Positions 10,435 through 19,706 of a stretch of 64,000 nucleotides of DNA are shown in pieces (position 1 is the first letter of the stretch; each line of letters opens with the position of its first letter). The stretch is from contig CM059560.1 in NCBI GenBank assembly GCA_030386875.1, positions 47,844,757 to 47,908,756 on the forward strand, written 5' to 3'. Origin of the DNA: Morinoia aosen (Eukaryota; Arthropoda; Malacostraca; Amphipoda; Talitridae). Both the position numbers and the translations under genes were made by a program. The notes below the pieces were generated by a model. The model made no database searches, was not told the origin of the DNA, and saw nothing but the letters and a program-made list of their open reading frames with translations.

Positions 10435-11766
10435 CGAGGCCTGTCGAAAAAGTATCCGACCTTTGGCCAGAAAAAATACTTCAACAACCTGACGGGGTTG
10501 GGACCCTAATCCCCTTCAAAGTAGGCTCCTTGTGCTTCCACACACTTAGCCCACCGATCCTTCCACTGCCGGAAACACCTCTGGAAGTCTTCTTTTGGAA
10601 TGGTGTTCAGCTCTGTCGTCGCGTTCCGCATTATCTCTTCTCTACTCTCAAAACGGGATCCTTTCAGTGGTGTCTTCAATTTTGGAAACAACCAGAAGTC
10701 GCAAGGAGCCAGGTCTGGAGAGTAGGGAGGTTGGCGAACGGTCGTAATTCCATGTTTGGCCAAGAAATTGCGGATCAAATGGGATGAATGTGCGGGCGCG
10801 TTGTCGTGATGCAAGTGCCAGTTGTTCGCAGTCCACATGTCTGGTCTTTTGCGCCGAACTGCATCACGAAGTCGCCGGAGAACATCCTGATAGTACTCCT
10901 TTGTCACTGTTTGTCCTTCCGGTGCGTATTCGTGATGCACAATTCCACGGACATCAAAGAAAACAGTCAGCATCACCTTGATTTTGCTTCGCACCTGCCG
11001 CGCTTTCTTCGGCCTTGGAGACTCGGGATGCTTCCATTGGGATGACTGTCTTTTTGTTTCTGGGTCGTACCCGTACACCCATGACTCATCTCCAGTTATC
11101 ACGGTGTTCAGAAACCCAGGATCAGTGTTGGCGGTGTCCAGAAGGTCCTGTGCAACGTCACGACGGAGGTCTTTTTGTTCCGGCGACAACAACTTGGGCA
11201 CGAATTTCGCAGCCACTCGGTTCATGTTCAAATCGTCACGCAAAATGGCATGTGCAGAATCTTTACTCACTCCAACCTCTTGGGCAATCTCCCGCACGGT
11301 CAAACGACGATCTGCCATCACCAAATTTCGCACCCTCTCAACAACAGCTGCACTCCGAGAAGTTTTGGGCCTGCCACAACGCTGCTCACTCTCCGCTGAT
11401 GTGCGGCCATCTTTGAATCGGTTGAACCACTCCTTAATTTGTGTTACACCCATAGCATCTTCCCCAAACACCTGCTGAATCTTACGAATTGTTTCAATTT
11501 GAGAATCACCAAGCTTTTGACAAAATTTGATGCAGTGTCTTTGCTCAATTCGTTCAGTCATCTTGCAAGAAAACTAAATCCGACAAACACTTAGAACAGC
11601 ACCTTACTTGGCGACCACCAGCCAGTGACTGGCCCAAGTGAATGCGGTGAAAAAAGTCAAGCATGCGCATTAAGATTCCTCCTTCCACCGTGCACAGTGG
11701 CGCCGCCTTAGAATCACTACTTTGCGCGGGAAAAATTAAGGTCGGATACTTTTTCGACAGGCCTCG
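10435..11766 (-). mobile_element. mariner transposon, complete (1332 bp)
   Basis: Perfect 29-bp terminal inverted repeats beginning CGAGGCCTGTCGAAA at both ends, flanked by the TA target duplication (10433-10434 and 11767-11768). A single full-length transposase gene lies between. Length and layout are those of a standard Tc1/mariner element, and the perfect ends together with the uninterrupted gene suggest a recent insertion. Confidence 0.96.
10506..11561 (-). CDS. mariner transposase, 351 residues, apparently intact
   Basis: Cut-and-paste transposase of the mariner family; it binds the terminal repeats and moves the element to TA sites in nuclear DNA. The N-terminal paired helix-turn-helix occupies about residues 1-110 (IKFCQKLGDSQIET, then the linker GRPKTS, then LTVREIAQEVGVSKDSAHAI). 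The catalytic part has TGDESWVYGYDPETKRQS, HHDNAPAHSS and PYSPDLAPCDFWLFPKLK. There are 34 residues between the second and third catalytic Asp, i.e. the DD34D signature, and all three are present. Length (about 350) is the family norm. The start is the first Met, shortly inside the right inverted repeat. No stop or frameshift is seen, so it may still be active. Confidence 0.95.
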   Translation of the reverse strand: MTERIEQRHCIKFCQKLGDSQIETIRKIQQVFGEDAMGVTQIKEWFNRFKDGRTSAESEQRCGRPKTSRSAAVVERVRNLVMADRRLTVREIAQEVGVSKDSAHAILRDDLNMNRVAAKFVPKLLSPEQKDLRRDVAQDLLDTANTDPGFLNTVITGDESWVYGYDPETKRQSSQWKHPESPRPKKARQVRSKIKVMLTVFFDVRGIVHHEYAPEGQTVTKEYYQDVLRRLRDAVRRKRPDMWTANNWHLHHDNAPAHSSHLIRNFLAKHGITTVRQPPYSPDLAPCDFWLFPKLKTPLKGSRFESREEIMRNATTELNTIPKEDFQRCFRQWKDRWAKCVEAQGAYFEGD

Positions 11767-11768
11767 TA

Positions 11769-11985
11769 AATCCATAAGAACATCACTCAATTTTTCAAGA
11801 TTGAATTAAATCCTTCCATTTAACAACTTTTGTAATAAAATGTGAGGAAGCAAACCTTTATTTTGAACACTACAGGATAACCAATGTCATAAAATGATAG
11901 AAATTAATTGTAATTTACTATTTTATATTTACCAAGCCTTTTACCCTTTTTAGTAGAGAGTGGCTGAGTATTATTGACATGATAC
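11769..11985. other. Short intergenic stretch, nothing recognised
   Basis: AT-rich sequence between the mariner and the SINE; nothing identified. Confidence 0.5.
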
Positions 11986-11989
11986 TTTA

Positions 11990-12215
11990 CAGGGGATGTA
12001 CATGATAGGGGTTCCCCATGCCCCTAGTCACGCCCGAGCTTTAAGGCCTTATTTTCCTCTTGTTTAGTGCCCAGGTAACATTCCCTGAGGACAGTGACCA
12101 CACTGCAGGTAACAACCTTCATTTGCCACATCAGTATTTTTCACGCCAACTGCTACGCACAGGGCTCAAACCCACGCAGGAAGCACAGAGTGCTATACAC
12201 GGCCACTGCAAGACC
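11990..12215 (-). mobile_element. tRNA-derived SINE (probable)
   Basis: On the minus strand a tRNA-like head contains an A-box-like TGGCCGTGTATAGCACT (about 12191-12206) and a B-box-like GGTTTGAGCCC (12162-12172), the internal RNA polymerase III promoter spacing of tRNA-derived SINEs. It is followed by a body containing CTCAGGGAATGTTACCTGG. No poly-A or other simple tail and no target duplication could be fixed, so the ends are approximate. It cannot be a functional tRNA gene because no cloverleaf can be drawn. Confidence 0.5.
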
Positions 12216-12229
12216 AATAACATTTTATT

Positions 12230-13040
12230 TATCTTTCAAGAATTATATGATAAATTTGTGCAAAACAAGGTTTGGAGACAAAGTATCAAACAATGTGTAA
12301 TATAAAATACCAAGTTGTGTAATAATTTCATTGAAGAACATATTGGCAACACTACTAGGTTTGAGAATAGATTAAATCAAATAAGTTATTTTAAGACTTC
12401 TATTTGCAACAAAGGCATTCCACAAAGAGGATGTTGGAAAGCACCATTTAATAAGGAATTGAGAGAATGCAGAATCAATGTATAATGCACAGAAATAGAG
12501 GAAGAAGTTAATGATATAAGATAAGTTCAAGCAGGAAATACGAGGTGCTGAAAAACAAGACAGCAGTGAAGAAAAAACATGGTCAGTAACAAAACTAAAC
12601 ATTTTGTGCTATTTTAACAAAGAGAAGGCTAGCCTAACTTTTAGCTCAGGAACTCATATTCTCATAGATAAAATAGTTGCTATAAGGAGACCAAATTTGA
12701 GATTTTCTTAGGGACAATACTATAAAAAATTGGATAATAATTTTTATGAGCAAAGAGAAATTAGTGATTGTATACTAATAAGAAGCCAAGCACCATCAAA
12801 ACTGCTGAGATAAAAGAATAAAATTATAAGTAAGTCATGGTGGAAACAGACGCATCAACTTAGTTAGCTCTCACTTCTTAAGGAGAGACCTATAGCCCCT
12901 GAGAATCTAGCATAAATGTAAGACATACTTGAACATTCAATGTGCTCTAAAAAACCCTAAATCTATAGGAAAATGTTCCCAACTCTGCATAATTTTTTTT
13001 CACAATTTTGAGTCACTAATTCTGAAAACCTAAGAAAAAT
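12230..13040. other. AT-rich intergenic DNA
   Basis: No open frame longer than about 80 codons, no repeat ends and no RNA gene seen. Confidence 0.5.
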
Positions 13041-13043
13041 TAA

Positions 13044-13745
13044 GGGGAACATCCGGATAAGCTCACTTCACAAGCTGTCAAATTTTAAAAACGATCTGAG
13101 CATCATAAGTGGGGGAAATGGGGTTGGGAAGGAGATCGGGAAGTGTCCAATCAGCAGCCAGCGCCGACTAGCAAGTGCATGTGCCACACCCCTGAAAATT
13201 CTTATTTCATGGTTTTATTGCTCTAATCAATACAGAAGTCTTTATTTTACAAGCTTGCAAAGGTTCAGAACATTCTGTCTTCATGAATAGGGGGAAACAA
13301 GGGAGAGAAGGGAGGGAAGATTTGAATGCAGCCGGTAGTGTCGGACAGACACCGCATTCCACATGAACCAGAAATATTTGGATCATGTTTTGTTGGTCTA
13401 TTTGACACAAATCTCCTTAGTTTACAATCTAGCAAAGCTACCCAACATTCTTTGCTCTGTGAGACGGGGGAAACAAAAGTGGAAAGGAATGTTGACGCGT
13501 ATCAAGGAGGACGCCGCAGCATGCGCTCCTGGAGCAGTGATACGTATCTGTGATACCAGTCCCACACGTATATGTGATACCTGTAGTACCAGTTCCTTCA
13601 AGGAACAACACAAAACTTACAAGAGAAGATATTTATATGTTCAGATAGCTTTCAGAACATCAACCACATCAATTTTTCCAAGCAATATAGTTTGAAAATT
13701 AATAAATGAAAAATTGTAGAAAAATGCACTCCCTGAACAGTTGAA
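13044..13745. repeat. Possible truncated relative of the TTAA element
   Basis: TTAAGGGGAACATCCGGATA near 13040 resembles the end of the TTAA elements (TTAAGGAGACCGTCTGGGTA). The interior has two related blocks (TTTACAAGCTTGCAAAG...GGGGGAAACAAGG near 13240-13305 and TTTACAATCTAGCAAAG...GGGGGAAACAAAAG near 13420-13480), and TATCTGTGATACC motifs near 13550 that recall TATCTATGATACC in copies 1 and 2. No matching right end was found, so this is a tentative call. Confidence 0.35.
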
Positions 13746-14055
13746 AGTAAAAAGTTCAAATGCTATCTCCTCCAAAAGTTATTATTGTAAAGCAATGATT
13801 AAGTTCCATTGAATGCGCAACAAGTTGCTGCATGGCTGAACGTGGGCTTGCTATGAAATTCATATTTGTTTTTTAGTTAAATTGGAAATCAACAGAAAAA
13901 TGCAAGACTTTTAAAAATTTTATTTAAATTTCATGAAAAAGAAACAATTGCATATTTCATAACGAGCCTATGTCCAGCTATGCAGCAACTTTTTGCACAT
14001 TTAATGAGATCTAAATCATTGCTCTGCGGTAATAACTTTTGGAGGAGATAGCTTC
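13745..14055. repeat. Inverted repeat (about 110-bp arms)
   Basis: GCTATCTCCTCCAAAAGTTA at about 13760 is matched in inverse at about 14030-14055, and the arms continue through GCAATGATT and AAGTTGCTGCAT to about 13865 and 13955. The loop is AT-rich. No target duplication was found. It abuts the left end of fold-back element D. Confidence 0.7.
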
Positions 14056-14609
14056 GGTTGATTTTGAGTTGAATGCGCTCACGGAATTAATGAATTTGGT
14101 TTCCAAGAAATGGTAGAAGAACACATTTAAAGGTTGTTCACATGAATGAAATTTTGCTCGCTAATGCGTAATTTCCAAGATATAACAATAATTACGTTCA
14201 AGTAGGAATAACATTATATAGTCGGTTCCTTAGTCACCGCATTGTTGGAACACATCCACTTTTTTGGCGACACACGCCCACTTTTTTTGGTGGGAGAAAA
14301 ACAGACTCTGCTCGAATAAGCTAAGGTAAGCTATTTCAAGTTGATTTAGGTTAGTTTATTGAACTAACCTAACATTACCTAACCTTACCTTATCCATGGT
14401 TATTTCAATATATTATTAAAGCATTTTTGCATGTCTGTTCCTTCACTTTTATATACAGCATTCCTACAACTTCAAAGTTGGATAAGTCAATAATTTTGCA
14501 TCAGCAAGCAAAATGTCATTCAAGTAAAACATTTTTAAATATGCTTCTGTAGTGATTCTTTGGAACCAAATCTTTAATTTCTATGAGCGTATTACATTCA
14601 ATATTGACC
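14056..14609. mobile_element. Fold-back element D (GGTCAA family, about 0.55 kb)
   Basis: The right end read inward is GGTCAATATTGAATGTAATA and the left end GGTTGATTTTGAGTTGAATG, followed on both sides by the shared block GCTCGCTAATGCGTAATTTC (in variants), the same subterminal motif as elements A, B and C. The middle carries a palindromic stretch of TTAGGTTAG/CTAACCTAA units (about 14330-14400). No 8-bp duplication is visible, so the left boundary may be decayed. Confidence 0.6.
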
Positions 14610-15564
14610 TAATTTTTTCACAAACTTTACTTTGTAAACACACTTTGATGATATAAATTGAGTTGAGCAAGTAGGTAACAACTATTCTCATTACCCTAAT
14701 ATTTAACAAATTTAGAGAACTACAGCTCTTAGATAACAATAGCCTGCTGATCCTATTCAACTTTCTCATTTAAAATATCAATTTGATGTTATGGGATGAA
14801 ATGGAAGGTAAATCTGAAGGAAAGGACAGTAATCAATTTTATAAATTTCTAAGCCTGAACATTGTTTTTTTAATCGAAATAAACAAGTTTTCTTCTATGC
14901 ACTTTCCGTCTGGAATGACTATTTTATTAGTTATAGTGATAAATGACTTACCGCAACTCCAATGTTTGAAGCGGAAAGAAATTCATTGATCGCGTGGTAT
15001 GGCAACATTGCAATGGAGTCTCGCTTCCGGCGCGTTCATCATCACAGACGAAACTAAACCTACCGCTATAACCCATTAAATAATCATTTTTCGCATCAAG
15101 TGTATAGAAGAAAAGTTGTTTATTTTTATGTTATTATCATGGTTCAAGTAACAAAAATTTGAAAATCGATGAGTAGCTGTTTATTTGAGCACATTTGTCA
15201 TCAAAGAAAAACTAAACCTACCGCTAACTCAAAAAATAATCAATTCAGATAGAAAGTGCATAAAAGAAAACTTGTTTATTTTGATGTAATTAATTATGTA
15301 TAGGCACCAAAAAGTCAATATTGATTACCCTCCTTTCCTTCAGATTTACCAAAATTATGAAGCCTTAATAAATCAATTATATGCTTGGTGTTACTAATTC
15401 ACCAAAATAAGCTGCCCTTGTTATTTTGAATGTAAAGAGAGTTCCAATTTTGCAAGAATAAATTACTCTCAGAATTATTAAAATGAATGAGAATATGCAA
15501 GATGATCATAAATATGAGTAAAACAGTATTACTGACAGATTACCACGTAGCATTTATTTACTAA
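14610..15564. other. AT-rich DNA between fold-back elements
   Basis: GAAACTAAACCTACCGCTA (about 15050) and its near-copy AAAACTAAACCTACCGCTAA (about 15210) mark a degenerate direct repeat about 155 bases long. Nothing else is recognised. Confidence 0.45.
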
Positions 15565-15572
15565 GAAAAATC

Positions 15573-16940
15573 ACTCAAATTTTTCTTTACTGTTGTCAAC
15601 AATTTTCATAATTTCGTTGCTATAGATCAGTAATATAGTCGATTTTAAGACGTTTAACACGAATGACAATACTGCTCGCAAATGCTTAGTTTTTGAGTTA
15701 TTAAAGTTTGAAGTTATATGAACGCCGCTACTGAATGTTTTTTTTGCGCAAAAAGCAGGGTCAATGTGAAGTTTAATGCAATCACAGAAAATAAGAATTC
15801 CGATCTTAGGAAACACTAAAGGAACCCATTTAAGAACGTTTTACAAGAATGACATTCTGCTCGCTGATGCGTTATTTTCGAATAATTGAACTTTGAAGTT
15901 GGCCTTTGCGCCAAAGGAAGCGAGCGCGTGAAACGGAATTTAATTAATAACGTAAGCTATTACAAACGTAAAGAGGTTGGGTCGTGAGGAGGAGGCACAG
16001 TTCTTCTAGTGAAAATTATAAATGAAGCTTCTAACCCACCCATTAGGGTGACGACCGCAATCTTGTTGACATCGGGTCAAAGATGGCGGCGCCCATGGTG
16101 GTCGCCATCTTAGACCCGATGTAAACAAGATTGCGGTCGTCACCCTAATGGGTGGGTTAGAAGCTTTATTTATAATTTACACTAGAAGAACTGTGCCTCC
16201 CCCTCACGACCCAACCTCTTTAAGTTTGTAATAGGGGGTTAGCTTCCGTTTTTAATTAAATTACACTCGCTTCCTTTGGCGCGAGAAGGCCAACTTCAAA
16301 GTTCAATAATTCGAAAATAGAGCATCAGCGAGCAGAATGTCGTTCTTGTAAAACGTTCTTAAATGGGTTCCTTTAGTGATTGTTTGGAATATAATTATTA
16401 ATTTCCGTGATTGCATTAAACTTCACCTTGACCAAAAGCAGTCATTGTTTTTGAAATAGAAACGAAAGCTAACCCCCTATTACAAACTTAAAGAGGTTGG
16501 GTCGTGAGGGGTAGCCACAGTTATACTAGTGAAAATTATAAATAAAGGTTTCTAGTGACACCCGTTTCCATTAAATCCAAGATGGCTGCCCTCATCTTGG
16601 GTACCGGGTGGCGCCATGGCGGCGGCCACCTTGGAGTCGATGTAAACGGACGTCACTAGAAACAATTATTTATAATTTTCACTAAAAGAACTGTGGCCAC
16701 CCCTAACGACCCAACCTCTTACGTTTGTTATAGGGGGTTAGCTTCCATTATTAATTAAATTATGCTAGGCACGCAGGCTTCCCTGGCGCGCACAAGCCAA
16801 CTTCAAAGTTGAATAATTCGAAAATAACGCATCAGCGAGCAGAATGTCATTCATGTAAAACATTCTTACATGTGTTCTTTTCTTGATTCTTTGCAACGAA
16901 ATTATGAAAGTTGTTGACAACATTAAAGTTAAATTTGACC
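15573..16940. mobile_element. Fold-back element B (GGTCAA family), split by element A
   Basis: The right end read inward is GGTCAAATTTAACTTTAATG and the left end is its decayed match at 15573, flanked by near-identical 8-bp duplications (GAAAAATC at 15565-15572, AAAAAATC at 16941-16948). Its own sequence is about 685 bp once element A is removed. The centre, near 16610, is a hairpin with arms containing AAGAGGTTGGGTCGTGAGGG, CACAGTT, GTGAAAATTATAAATAA and a GATGGC-rich tip. It is non-coding. Confidence 0.8.
15759..16433. mobile_element. Fold-back element A (GGTCAA family), inserted in element B
   Basis: 675 bp, ends GGTCAATGTGAAGTTTAATG (left) and the inverse with GGTCAAGGTG (right), flanked by a perfect 8-bp duplication AAAAGCAG (15751-15758, 16434-16441). 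Two arms of about 300 bp meet at about 16094 around GGCGCCCATGGTGG and are close to perfect inverse copies, with GACCGCAATCTTGTT, AAGAGGTTGGGTCGTGAG and GCATCAGCGAGCAGAATGTC on each. Because it lies inside element B, it is the younger of the two. Confidence 0.88.
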
Positions 16941-17072
16941 AAAAAATCATGAGAACATGAGCAGCAAACATAAGGAACAGATCCATAAGTAAGAAATTAA
17001 TTTTATTACTTTCCTTAACCTATCAGAGAGAATAACCCGTTGTAGCTCTCTAGTTATCTTAATATTGAGTAG

Positions 17073-17693
17073 ATGCTTGAAATTGAGGGCCGACAGCGTC
17101 GGGGTCTTTGTAATGGCCTACAGTTCCCTCCACAATTTTGACCAAAGAGTTCAGCACCTGGTATCAGACTTGTCCCCTAAACTACTCAGGATCTAACAAT
17201 CCTTGTCACAAGCTGCCATTGGATGGCATCACTGGGATAACCAGTGTGTCAAAACACCATCCCCAGGCATATTGAGTCATTACTGCCCACTCTACCTGAC
17301 TGGCTTATTCCAGTCACTGTCTCTTACTCCAGGCACACACAAGAAACATTTTCATAGCTTCAATGATACTCAAATTACACTTCTGATCAAATTCAGCAAG
17401 ACAGTTCATACAGCAATCATCTTCAGCACATCTGGCATACCACTCATTCTCTCCATACTGCTCAAGCACCACATTCATAAAACTTTTTCTCCTGTTCGTA
17501 CTTACTACATTCCAGCACAAAATTCTCAGTTGTTTCCTCCACTCCAATAATACACTGCCGACAAGATCTGTTATTGTTCTCATTCCACCTCCATGTACGT
17601 TTGTTTACACTCAATGACTTACATCTCACAGCAAACGAGAGTTGACTTCCAAAACTACCATCATAGAACATCTCAAACTTAGGTGCTTCTTTT
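17073..17693 (-). mobile_element. Old LINE copy, 3' part
   Basis: Minus-strand 3' end of the same LINE family as the copy at 19.45-24.5 kb. It reads the C-terminal region of ORF2 (FYDGSFGSQLSFAVRCKSL, the cysteine knuckle region, then FLVCAWSKRQ and stop) plus about 240 bases of 3' untranslated sequence ending near GAGGGCCGACAG. It is scarred by substitutions and at least one frameshift. It joins 18654-19451 once fold-back element C is removed. Confidence 0.85.
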
Positions 17694-18645
17694 GGTCAAT
17701 ATTGAATATAATGTTGTCAACGATTATGATAATTCCGTCACCAAAAATGTATAGAGGAACCCAATTTGAAACGTTTTACAAGAACGTTCTTCCCGGAAAT
17801 GCTTCGTTTTTGAGTTATTAACCTTTTAAGTTTTTGTTTCCGCGCCAATCAGCTGCAATAATAAATCGCCCACCAACCACGCGGCCGGGCAAAAACAGTG
17901 CGAGAAGTAACTGTTTACGCAATATATGTCATTGTTCTTACCTGAAAATGAGATGAACTAAGGTAGTTTTAACTTAATAGTTTTAAACTAGCAGTATCGT
18001 CATTAAAATATTGTTTGATGCATTCAAATAGTGTGGGAGAACATCCCTTGCATGAACCTTCCACCGCAACAGCCATACCAAAACTGCCGTTGATGTTCAA
18101 AATGACTCATTTTGCGCGGGAAACGCCAGTCAGGAACGTCGTTCGTACAACTTTAGAATTGAAAAGGAAGCTAACCCTCTATTAAAAACGTAAAGAGGTT
18201 GGGTCGTGAGGGGTAGCCACAGTTCTTTTAGTAAAAATTATAAATAAAGCTTTTTAGCAACGTCCGTTTACATCGAATAGAAGGTGGCTGTCGCCATGGT
18301 GCCATTCGGTACTGGGGGCAGCCATCATGGAGTCGATTTAAACAAATGTAAATAGAAAGCTTCATTTATAATTTTCACTAAAAGAACTGTTGCTACCCCT
18401 CACGACCCAACCTCTTTACGTTTGTAATAGGGGGTTAGTTCCGTTATTGTCTAATAACAATAATTGCTTTTGCGGAAAAAAGGCCATTCAGGAGCGCCGT
18501 TCCTATAACTTAAAATCTAAATCACTCGAAAACTAAGAATTTCCGGGAAGAACGTTTTTGTGAAACGTTTTGAAACGGGTTCCTCTATACATTCTTCGTC
18601 ACGGAATTATGAAAATCGTTGACAACATTATATTCAATATTGACC
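17694..18645. mobile_element. Fold-back element C (GGTCAA family), inserted in the old LINE
   Basis: 952 bp, with termini GGTCAATATTGAATATAATG on both sides (inverse), flanked by a perfect 8-bp duplication CTTCTTTT (17686-17693, 18646-18653) of LINE sequence. The outer arms share AACGTT...TTCCCGGAAATGCTT. The inner hairpin is centred near 18300 with AAGAGGTTGGGTCGTGAGGG and CACAGTTCTTTTAGT. The interior also has an unrelated section (about 17840-18150). Non-coding. Confidence 0.88.
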
Positions 18646-18653
18646 CTTCTTTT

Positions 18654-19451
18654 TTCATATACCAGTCAAGTGTAGGCTTCCGCATCATGCTAAGCCTCCA
18701 CTTATTCAATCCATACTCTTTTGTTTGCCTCTCAATCTCTTTCGTCAACCTCTTGTAGTCCCACTCAGGCCCTACACCTCCAGCATTTATTAGACTCCAG
18801 TTATCCACAGGTCTCCCAATTCTAACATGAATAATCTTTTGCATACTAAGCTTCCTTGCATGCCCCCAACACACTTTCTCCCAATTGCTTACACTCAGAT
18901 TCCATTTGAAAATTTGCTTTACTCATCTGCTATTCTGCATTCTTTCAATTCTCACCTTATAATTCAGCACCGCTTTCATCATTCTTTCTGAAAATAGGCT
19001 CAACCCAAGGTCACCTCTAATGGCTTCTGTAGCTATTCATTTCGGAGCAATCAATGCTAACCGTCCTACCTTATTTTGTATTACATCCAGCTTTTCAAGA
19101 TCACTTCTATTCCAGGCAAGAGCACTCATACCATACATGACACTAGGTACAGCAACATACTTCCACATTCCTCACACATTCATACTTGTTTGCTCTGTAT
19201 CTGGCCACACTACTTAACCGTCCACTCCACTGCATAGCTTTTGCCACTTTTTCACCCTTAGTTCTAGTGCATCCATCTTCACTAATCATACAGCCTAGAT
19301 GTTTATATTCTTTTGTTCTACCTATTCTGATTTCTCCAATATTCCACAGTCTCCCTCTATCAGTCTCATCACTATTTATAACCATAACCTTACTTTTGTC
19401 GGCCCAAAGTTCATCTTGAAATCTGTACTATATCCATTTACAATGTCAAGC
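18654..19451 (-). mobile_element. Old LINE copy, middle part
   Basis: Continues the old LINE: ORF2 region from about the YADD block down to KPTLDWYMKK, including CWGHARKLSMQKIIHVRIGR. It is broken by stops and frameshifts. Its upstream side is interrupted at CAATGTCAAGC by the 3' tail of the younger LINE, and the expected next bases (GCATCCTTTG.AGTTCATG) reappear at 24521-24541. The old copy was therefore probably 5'-truncated just beyond that point. Confidence 0.8.
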
Positions 19452-19706
19452 TTGAACTTGAACTTGAACTTGAACTTGAGGGCCGACAGTGTCGGGGCCT
19501 TTGTAACGGCCTACAATTCCCTCCACAATTTTCACACAAAGAGTTCAGCGCCTGGTACCAGACTTGTCCACTAAACTACTCAGGATCTACGATCCTTGTC
19601 ACAAGCCTCCATTGGAAGGCATCACCGGGACAGCCAGTGTGTCAAAACACCATCCCCCGGCACATTGGGTCATTACAGCCCATTCTACCAGACTGGCTCA
19701 TTCCAG

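Noticed and set aside
10365-11478. Plus-strand frames across the mariner
   Set aside because: Antisense shadows of the transposase gene.
12150-12215. tRNA gene
   Set aside because: A- and B-box-like motifs are present but no acceptor or anticodon stems can be drawn; it fits a SINE head better.
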